Shown piece after piece: positions 1 to 6,460 of a stretch of 6,460 nucleotides of DNA. The position numbers and the translations under genes are program-made. The notes below the pieces were generated by a model that worked only from the letters and a program-made list of their open reading frames with translations, made no database searches and had not been told where the DNA came from. Origin of the DNA: an uncultured Aquificaceae bacterium (GTDB lineage Bacteria > Aquificota > Aquificia > Aquificales > Aquificaceae); assembly GCA_938002625.1 (NCBI GenBank), contig CALLAD010000149.1, positions 1-6,460 of the forward strand. Direction: 5' to 3'. Each line of letters begins with the position of its first letter. Positions within the stretch are counted from its first letter, which is position 1.

Positions 1-98
1 AATCTTTCCGAGGGATGTTCCCACCCTGAGGGGTATTCTTTTCAGGGTAAGTGGGGAGACCCGAAAGGGCACAGTTCCTACTGCAGGGGGTAGGGGCG
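1..98 (+). other. GC-rich self-complementary segment, possible end of a structured RNA
   Basis: About 56% G+C over the first 100 bases, clearly above the flanking protein genes (roughly 40%); in a thermophile this is often the mark of structured RNA. Visible pairings: CCCTGA (24-29) with TCAGGG (42-47), continued outward by TCCC (19-22) with GGGA (54-57); CCC-GAAA-GGG, a GNRA tetraloop hairpin (60-69); GGG-GAGA-CCC, a competing GNRA hairpin (53-62); and CAGT (72-75) with ACTG (80-83). I compared it by eye with tmRNA, SRP RNA, RNase P RNA, TPP and cobalamin riboswitches and 6S RNA. Only a vague resemblance of the first 25 bases to the 5' arm of 6S RNA was seen, and no closing 3' arm is present. 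The same bases are also open in one protein frame (separate entry), so the assignment is unresolved. Confidence 0.3.
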
Positions 99-112
99 TA
101 GCCTATGGATAA
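2..112 (+). CDS. Possible 3' end of an upstream protein gene (unidentified)
   Basis: A frame open from the window edge to TAA at 110-112 gives 36 residues, ending in GGRGVAYG. It overlaps the first ATG of pgl by 8 bases, an arrangement common in compact operons. Four of its five Arg codons are AGG, as in the neighbouring genes. I do not recognise the peptide: it is rich in Gly (7) and Arg (5) and shows no motif I can name. Against it, the first frame is also open for 30 codons, so openness over this length says little, and the DNA has strong RNA-like pairing. It may be a real C-terminus or an accidental frame across an RNA gene. Confidence 0.35.
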   Translation: MFPRDVPTLRGILFRVSGETRKGTVPTAGGRGVAYG

Positions 113-125
113 GCATAGGCTATTT
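99..125 (+). terminator. Perfect 9-bp inverted repeat followed by TTT; possible terminator or start-site hairpin
   Basis: TAGCCTATG (99-107) and CATAGGCTA (114-122) are perfect complements around a 6-base loop, followed by TTT (123-125) and then GGGG. The stem has 4 G/C pairs of 9. It could be a weak intrinsic terminator closing an upstream RNA or gene. It could also be a hairpin that hides the ATG at 105, which lies in the stem. The short T tract makes termination uncertain. Confidence 0.35.
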
Positions 126-764
126 GGGGAACACCCTGACATGGTACATTCAAGAGAAAACCCAGAAATAAGCCTAAAGAGCTTGCTAAAAAAGCTCATA
201 AAGTTGTTTTTAAAGAAGGAGAAGCTTTGCCACATTGCCTTGGCTGGGGGGAAAACTCCAATGGATTTTTACAGGAGCCTTTCTAAGGAAAGCCTGCCAT
301 GGACAAAAATTAAGTTTTATCTAACCGATGAACGCTATGTTCCTTTATCATCGGAGCAAAGCAACTACAGAAATATAAGGGAATCCTTAGGAGAAAAGGC
401 GAAAATTGCCTTTTTCAAGACGGAAATGCTTCCAGAGGAAAGCGCCATAGATTATAGCTTTCAACTACCAGAAAGATTACACATTACCCTGCTTGGAGTG
501 GGAGAGGATGGTCATACGGCATCTATATTTCCTAAGGTAGAATGTAGGGATGTAAGCCCTAAGGTTTGTATAAGTGAGGGGCCCGATGGACTTCTTAGGC
601 TTTCCTTAAAAGAGGAGTATTTAAATAGATCTTGCCTTGTTATCTATTTTCTAAAGGGGGAAAAGAAGAAAAGGGCTCTTGAGCTTATGCTAAAGGGAGA
701 AAATATTCCAGCAAGCAAAATAAAAGGTACCTTAAGGACTTACATTTTCACAGACCTTTTATAA
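105..764 (+). CDS. pgl: 6-phosphogluconolactonase
   Basis: Hydrolyses 6-phosphogluconolactone to 6-phosphogluconate, the second step of the oxidative pentose phosphate pathway, in the cytosol. Family signatures appear in order (numbered from the ATG at 105): ALAGGKTP (45-52, the phosphate-binding loop of the NagB/6PGL fold), YLTDERYVP (72-80) with SNYRNIRESL after it, and the hallmark LLGVGEDGHTASIFP (129-143). The C-terminal helix and strand are complete, ending in FTDLL. At 219 aa it is slightly short for the family (about 230-250). The start is uncertain: the ATG at 105 has AGGGG 8 bases upstream but lies in a 9-bp hairpin and encodes a non-family prefix (MDKHRLFGEHPD), whereas the ATG at 141 gives a 207-aa protein beginning where homology should begin, with GGGGA 12 bases upstream. 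zwf and gnd are not in view. Nine bases separate it from the regulator gene. Confidence 0.9.
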   Translation: MDKHRLFGEHPDMVHSRENPEISLKSLLKKLIKLFLKKEKLCHIALAGGKTPMDFYRSLSKESLPWTKIKFYLTDERYVPLSSEQSNYRNIRESLGEKAKIAFFKTEMLPEESAIDYSFQLPERLHITLLGVGEDGHTASIFPKVECRDVSPKVCISEGPDGLLRLSLKEEYLNRSCLVIYFLKGEKKKRALELMLKGENIPASKIKGTLRTYIFTDLL

Positions 765-765
765 T
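760..765 (+). promoter_or_regulatory. TATAAT -10-like box just upstream of the sigma-54 regulator gene
   Basis: An exact TATAAT overlaps the pgl stop codon and ends 8 bases before the regulator's ATG at 774, so a transcript starting 6-8 bases downstream would begin 0-2 bases before the ATG. There is no Shine-Dalgarno in the pyrimidine-rich gap. No convincing -35 element is seen at 16-18 bases spacing, so this is suggestive only. Confidence 0.3.
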
Positions 766-773
766 GTTCTTCT

Positions 774-3585
<2,812 letters not shown>

Positions 3586-4590
3586 TTACATTATTAGCAT
3601 ACCATCGCCATAGCTATAAAATCGGTATTTTTCCTTTACCGCCTCATTATAAGCCCTTAGTATAAACTCCTTTCCACCAAAGGCACAAACAAGGAAAAGA
3701 AGGGAAGATTTTGGCAAATGAAAGTTGGTTATTAAGGCGTCTACAACCTTGAAAGTATAGCCGGGGTATATATAAAGATCCGTCCATCCTTCAAAAGGCT
3801 CAAAGCCAGCGCTTTCTAAGGCTCTAACTACCGTTGTTCCAACGGCCACAACTCTTTTGCCCTTTTTCTTTGTATCCTTTATAAGGTCAATGGTTTCTTG
3901 AGGAACCCTTACATATTCTGGGTCAACTTTATGTTTTTCAATCTCATCCACTTTTACGGGCTTGAAGGTTCCGTAAGAAATATGAAGGGTTATGAAGGCT
4001 TTTCTTATTTTATATTCCTCAAGCCTTTTAAGGAGTTCCTCGGAAAAGTGAAGGCTTGCAGTGGGAGCGGCAACAGAACCCTCTACTTGGGCAAAAACCG
4101 TTTGGTAGTAAACTCTGTCTATGGGCTCCTCCTCCCTTTTTAGGTAGGGTGGTATGGGTATTTTTCCGTACTTATCAAGGGCTTTAAGGGGGTGAGGAGC
4201 AAAAAGCTTAACCCTAAACTTTCCCCCTTCTACGTGTTGTAGTATCTCTATCTCAAAATCCTCTGCAATGTTTATCCTTAAGCCTTCTCTTATTCCCCTT
4301 CCCCCTATAAGGGCATACCACTCTTCTTTTGTTATATAGTCGGTAAGAAGCACTTCAACCTTTCCACCCGTAGCCTTTTTACCATAAAGCCTTGCTGGCA
4401 AAACCTTTGAATTGTTAAAAACCAAAAGGTCTCCCTCTTCCAGATATAAGGGTAAGTTCCAAAATATATCGTGTTTTATCTCTCCCTCTTTTCTGTTTAG
4501 TACCATAAGCCTTGCATTGTGTCTGGGTTCTATGGGGTACTTGGCTATAAGTTCTTCTGGTAAAAGGTAGTCAAATTCCCCCAGTTTCAT
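3586..4590 (-). CDS. queA: S-adenosylmethionine:tRNA ribosyltransferase-isomerase
   Basis: Transfers and isomerises the ribosyl moiety of SAM onto preQ1 in the wobble position of GUN-anticodon tRNAs, giving epoxyqueuosine. The 334-aa length is normal. Conserved blocks: LPEELIAKYPIEPR (10-23), FNNSKVLPARLYG (58-70), GKIPIPPYL (142-150), YYQTVFA (161-167), GSVAAPTASLHF (171-182), TLHISYGTFKPV (201-212), VGTTVVRALES (250-260), TNFHLPKSSLL (288-298) and YRFYSYGDGMLI (322-333; usually GDAMLI). The start is supported by alignment of the N-terminus with the family. The ATG overlaps the antiporter stop as ATGA, and AAAGGA sits immediately against the ATG with no spacer, so translation probably depends on coupling to the upstream gene. 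It is the last gene of the minus-strand cluster. The neighbouring tRNA-Thr(CGU) is not a queuosine substrate. Confidence 0.98.
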   Translation of the reverse strand: MKLGEFDYLLPEELIAKYPIEPRHNARLMVLNRKEGEIKHDIFWNLPLYLEEGDLLVFNNSKVLPARLYGKKATGGKVEVLLTDYITKEEWYALIGGRGIREGLRINIAEDFEIEILQHVEGGKFRVKLFAPHPLKALDKYGKIPIPPYLKREEEPIDRVYYQTVFAQVEGSVAAPTASLHFSEELLKRLEEYKIRKAFITLHISYGTFKPVKVDEIEKHKVDPEYVRVPQETIDLIKDTKKKGKRVVAVGTTVVRALESAGFEPFEGWTDLYIYPGYTFKVVDALITNFHLPKSSLLFLVCAFGGKEFILRAYNEAVKEKYRFYSYGDGMLIM

Positions 4591-5774
4591 TCCTTTGCAA
4601 GAAGTTTTAGAATTAAAGGAGCCATAAGGGTGGTAGCTGCCACAACAAAAATTATTACGGCATAAAGCATATCATCGTAAAGGCCAATCTGCCTTCCAAA
4701 TTCTGCAAAAATAAGACCCACTTCGCCCCTTGGCATCATGGAAAAACCTATAAGAAGTTTTTCCTTTAGAGGCACCCTTACAAAAAAGCCCGCTATAACC
4801 TTACCCACTATGGCAACAATTAATATGAGAAAGGACAAAATCCAAAATTTACCCGATGTAAAGTCAATGGCTTTAAGGTTTAGTTGAATGCCTACATAAA
4901 CAAAAAATATGGGAGTTAGTACCCATACCAAGGGCATTATGGTATGTTCAACTTTATGGGCCATTTTTTCATCGGTCCTTAAGAACATAGCAAAGGGTAT
5001 GGCAAAACGTCTTGATAGGGCAAGCCCTGCGGTAAAAGCACCCAAAATCTCTGGTGAACCTACCTCGTGGGCAAGAAAGGCAAACAAGAATATTGTGGCT
5101 ACAACAGTAGGAGGTATAAAATCTTCCGTTTTTAACTTTCTGGAAAGCATGCTTATTATTCTTGCCATTATCTGGGCAAGAATGGGCGAGAAAATGAAAA
5201 AGGTGGCAATATAAAGCACCAACATAATTAGGGCATCAAAATGAACAGCTCCCTCTTTGGAAAATTCATAAAGAGCTGCTAAAACTATGACTCCAAAAAT
5301 ATCATCAAGTACTGCAGCACCTAATACAATCTGAGCAAACTTTTCTTTCATCTTACCAAGATCATCCAAAACTCTAACCGTTATACCTATGCTTGTGGCG
5401 GTAAGGGTACCACCTATGAAGATGGAGGTAGTTAAAGGAAGCCTTAGCAAATAGTAGCTAACAAAAAAACCTAACAGCATGGGAGCAGAAGCACCCACAA
5501 AGGCAACCACAAAGGCATAAAGACCTACCTTTTTAAGCTGGTTTATATCCGCCTCAAGCCCTATATGAAAGAGAAGGAGAATAACTCCTATTTCTGCAAG
5601 CAACTTTAGAACTTCGTTGGGTGAGATAAGACCCAAGGCGCTTTGCCCAAGTATAACACCAACTAATATTTCTCCCAATACCGCTGGAATACCGAACCTT
5701 GCAAAGGTATCACCTATAATGCGGGCAAGGAAGAGAATAATTGCAAGATATAGGAATATGGTATGTAGCTCCAT
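4587..5774 (-). CDS. CPA2-family cation:proton antiporter (NapA-like)
   Basis: A 395-aa integral membrane protein with about 12-13 hydrophobic segments, matching the monovalent cation:proton antiporter-2 family. The first segment starts at once (residues 4-20), with FGIPAVLGEILVGVILG (27-43) typical of the family. Ion-site features: the unwound-helix stretch GTLTATSIGITVRVL (122-136), the double aspartate D157-D158 in AAVLDDIFGVI as in electrogenic NapA-type Na+/H+ antiporters, a lysine (K325) in AIVGKVIAGF at the place of the NapA salt-bridge Lys, and MPRGEVG (347-353) near the C-terminus. It ends right after the last helix and lacks the C-terminal RCK/TrkA-N domain of KefB/KefC, which favours a Na+/H+ antiporter over a glutathione-gated K+ efflux system. 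It starts 3 bases after dut without a Shine-Dalgarno and overlaps queA by 4 bases. Substrate ion is inferred, not proven. Confidence 0.92.
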   Translation of the reverse strand: MELHTIFLYLAIILFLARIIGDTFARFGIPAVLGEILVGVILGQSALGLISPNEVLKLLAEIGVILLLFHIGLEADINQLKKVGLYAFVVAFVGASAPMLLGFFVSYYLLRLPLTTSIFIGGTLTATSIGITVRVLDDLGKMKEKFAQIVLGAAVLDDIFGVIVLAALYEFSKEGAVHFDALIMLVLYIATFFIFSPILAQIMARIISMLSRKLKTEDFIPPTVVATIFLFAFLAHEVGSPEILGAFTAGLALSRRFAIPFAMFLRTDEKMAHKVEHTIMPLVWVLTPIFFVYVGIQLNLKAIDFTSGKFWILSFLILIVAIVGKVIAGFFVRVPLKEKLLIGFSMMPRGEVGLIFAEFGRQIGLYDDMLYAVIIFVVAATTLMAPLILKLLAKE

Positions 5775-5777
5775 CGC

Positions 5778-6224
5778 TTAAATATTATAACCCGTTGAGC
5801 CAAAACCACCCTCTGCTCTCTCGGTAAGGCTAAGCTCCTCTACCTCCTCCAGCTCAACTTTAATAACTGGGCAAATTACCATCTGGGCTATCCTGTCTCC
5901 TCTGTTTATTACAAAATCCGCATTTCCAAGGTTTATAAGTATTACCTTTATTTCTCCCCTATAGTCTGCGTCTATTGTGCCTGGTGTGTTTAGCACTGTT
6001 ATACCATGTTTTATAGCCAATCCACTCCTTGGTCTTATTTGGGCTTCAAAGCCCGGTGGTATTTCTACGGCTATGCCCGTGGGTATAAGGGCTCTTTCCA
6101 TAGGTCTTAAAACTATGGGGCTTTCTATGGCTGCAATAAGGTCTAATCCAGAAGAATGCAAGGTAGCATAAGATGGTAAAGGTAAACCTTCTGCCTTTGG
6201 TAATCTTTTTACCTTTATCCTCAT
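5778..6224 (-). CDS. dut: Deoxyuridine 5'-triphosphate nucleotidohydrolase (dUTPase)
   Basis: Hydrolyses dUTP to dUMP and pyrophosphate, keeping uracil out of DNA and feeding dTMP synthesis. The 148-aa length fits the homotrimeric family, and all five motifs are present: [10 protein letters not shown] (24-32); II, RPRSGLA (64-70); [17 protein letters not shown] (79-92), with the catalytic D85 and the sugar-reading Y88; [11 protein letters not shown] (109-117); [11 protein letters not shown] (136-145), the arm that closes over the triphosphate. The start at [10 protein letters not shown] is chosen because it has a good Shine-Dalgarno and matches family length. A longer frame beginning at 6260 only adds residues read out of the tRNA T-arm. 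It lies 11 bases downstream of tRNA-Thr and 3 bases upstream of the antiporter gene. Confidence 0.97.
   Translation of the reverse strand: MRIKVKRLPKAEGLPLPSYATLHSSGLDLIAAIESPIVLRPMERALIPTGIAVEIPPGFEAQIRPRSGLAIKHGITVLNTPGTIDADYRGEIKVILINLGNADFVINRGDRIAQMVICPVIKVELEEVEELSLTERAEGGFGSTGYNI
5784..5789 (-). promoter_or_regulatory. TATAAT -10-like box just upstream of the antiporter gene
   Basis: An exact minus-strand TATAAT in the last codons of dut ends 9 bases before the antiporter ATG at 5774. It would place a transcript start about 1-3 bases before the ATG. No Shine-Dalgarno and no -35 match at standard spacing. It is also part of the coding sequence for Tyr-Asn, so it may be accidental. Confidence 0.25.
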
Positions 6225-6229
6225 AGTTT

Positions 6230-6234
6230 CTCCC
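6230..6234 (-). promoter_or_regulatory. Shine-Dalgarno GGGAG of dut, next to the tRNA 3' end
   Basis: GGGAG with a 5-base spacer (AAACT) to the ATG at 6224. It begins 1 base after the tRNA discriminator base, so the ribosome site is squeezed into the 11 bases between tRNA and dut. It decides the dut start against the in-frame ATG inside the tRNA. Confidence 0.8.
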
Positions 6235-6235
6235 A

Positions 6236-6307
6236 AGCCGGCGGTGGGATTTGAACCCACGACCTAGGCATTACGAGTGCCTCGCTCTGCCGCTGAGCTA
6301 CGCCGGC
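6236..6307 (-). tRNA. tRNA-Thr (anticodon CGU)
   Basis: A complete 72-nt cloverleaf on the minus strand: acceptor GCCGGCG pairs perfectly with CGCCGGC; D stem GCTC/GAGC with loop AGCGGCA; anticodon stem AGGCA/TGCCT around loop CTCGTAA, giving anticodon CGT (6273-6275) that reads ACG (Thr); 5-nt variable loop AGGTC; T stem GTGGG/CCCAC with TTCAAAT. The discriminator is U and no CCA is encoded, so CCA must be added after 3' trimming. The high G+C stems fit a thermophile. The first 10 nt overlap the end of the pnp-like gene, and dut follows 11 bases downstream, so the tRNA must be cut out of a longer mRNA-like transcript. Confidence 0.97.
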
Positions 6308-6460
6308 TGCTCTATTCCCATATTGGTTAATTTAGGCCTGCCTTGATCATCTACTTCAATCACTTTTACCAATATTTCATCACCCACGCTAAACTTAGAC
6401 CTAACATCCCTCACATATCCTTCCATCTTGCTTACATGTAAAAGCCCCACTTTCCCCGGT
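6298..6460 (-). CDS. pnp: C-terminal S1 domain, probable polynucleotide phosphorylase (3' end only)
   Basis: The last 53 residues of a minus-strand gene running in from the right edge. They form the second half of an OB-fold S1 RNA-binding domain: GKVGLLHVSKM, then a basic stretch VRDVRSKF, then VGDEILVKVIEVDDQGR followed by PKLTN. The order GLLHVS...VGDEILVKVIEVDDQGR matches the C-terminal S1 domain of bacterial PNPase (typically GLVHIS...VGDEVKVKVIEIDxQGRxxLS), and only a short tail (MGIEQPA) follows, as expected for that position. PNPase is a 3'-5' phosphorolytic exonuclease of the RNA degradosome that also trims tRNA 3' ends. The catalytic core is outside the window, so another S1-domain protein is not excluded. 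The stop codon TAG (6300-6298) lies inside tRNA-Thr. Confidence 0.75.
   Translation of the reverse strand, partial: PGKVGLLHVSKMEGYVRDVRSKFSVGDEILVKVIEVDDQGRPKLTNMGIEQPA

Noticed and set aside
1..104. 6S RNA homologue at the left edge
   Set aside because: The first bases vaguely resemble the 5' arm of 6S RNA, but no complementary closing arm occurs on either strand within the expected 150-200 bases.
3600..3629. Intrinsic terminator for guaB inside queA (TACC...GGTA then TTTTT)
   Set aside because: The stem is only 4 bp with a 20-base loop, too weak to support.
3898..4143. Plus-strand 81-codon open frame inside queA
   Set aside because: It is antisense to strongly conserved queA motifs, has no recognisable domain, and is explained as a shadow frame.
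4909..5214. Plus-strand 101-codon open frame inside the antiporter gene
   Set aside because: It is opposite conserved transmembrane coding sequence and carries no motif of its own.
4587..5774. Glutathione-regulated K+ efflux protein (KefB/KefC)
   Set aside because: There is no RCK/TrkA-N domain, the length ends at the last helix, and the double aspartate plus Lys325 favour the NapA type.
6225..6260. N-terminal extension of dut starting at the ATG at 6260
   Set aside because: The extra residues ([12 protein letters not shown]) are read from the tRNA T-arm and acceptor stem. The ATG at 6224 has a good Shine-Dalgarno and gives the family length.

Overview
The window comes from a thermophilic bacterium, most probably of the Aquificae (the Aquifex/Hydrogenobacter/Thermocrinis group). 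This is inferred from codon use: AGG/AGA dominate for Arg, ATA is heavily used for Ile, and Lys/Glu are abundant. The extremely tight mixing of unrelated housekeeping genes points the same way. No mobile element, CRISPR array or prophage is visible. There is almost no non-coding DNA, and no gene-free stretch reaches 300 bases.

Layout. Plus strand, left to right: a GC-rich, strongly self-complementary segment (1 to about 122) that is either the end of a protein gene or the end of a structured RNA; pgl (6-phosphogluconolactonase); an NtrC/NtrX-type sigma-54 response regulator without an adjacent kinase; and guaB (IMP dehydrogenase). guaB meets queA head-on, with the two stop codons touching at 3585/3586. 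The minus-strand block, read from right to left, is the 3' end of a gene with a PNPase-type S1 domain (pnp), tRNA-Thr(CGU), dut (dUTPase), a CPA2/NapA-type cation:proton antiporter and queA (queuosine synthesis). Junctions in this block are a 10-nt overlap, 11 nt, 3 nt and a 4-nt ATGA overlap, so it is very likely one transcription unit.

How they work together. The minus-strand cluster joins RNA decay/processing (pnp), a tRNA, dNTP-pool hygiene (dut), ion homeostasis and tRNA modification (queA). The plus-strand cluster joins the oxidative pentose phosphate pathway, a transcriptional regulator and guanine nucleotide synthesis. Neither is a single pathway; both look like the scrambled multi-function operons typical of Aquificae.

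Most interesting points. (1) The stop codon of the pnp-like gene lies inside tRNA-Thr, so 5' maturation of the tRNA would remove it from the mRNA. (2) dut starts 12 nt beyond the tRNA 3' end, with its Shine-Dalgarno in that gap. (3) Three internal genes with no usable Shine-Dalgarno each carry a perfect TATAAT 6 to 9 nt before the ATG, suggesting leaderless internal transcripts. (4) The left edge holds competing GNRA hairpins and a perfect 9-bp inverted repeat spanning the annotated pgl start. (5) The regulator has GAFTSA instead of GAFTGA. I found no clear evidence of a wholly new multi-gene system.
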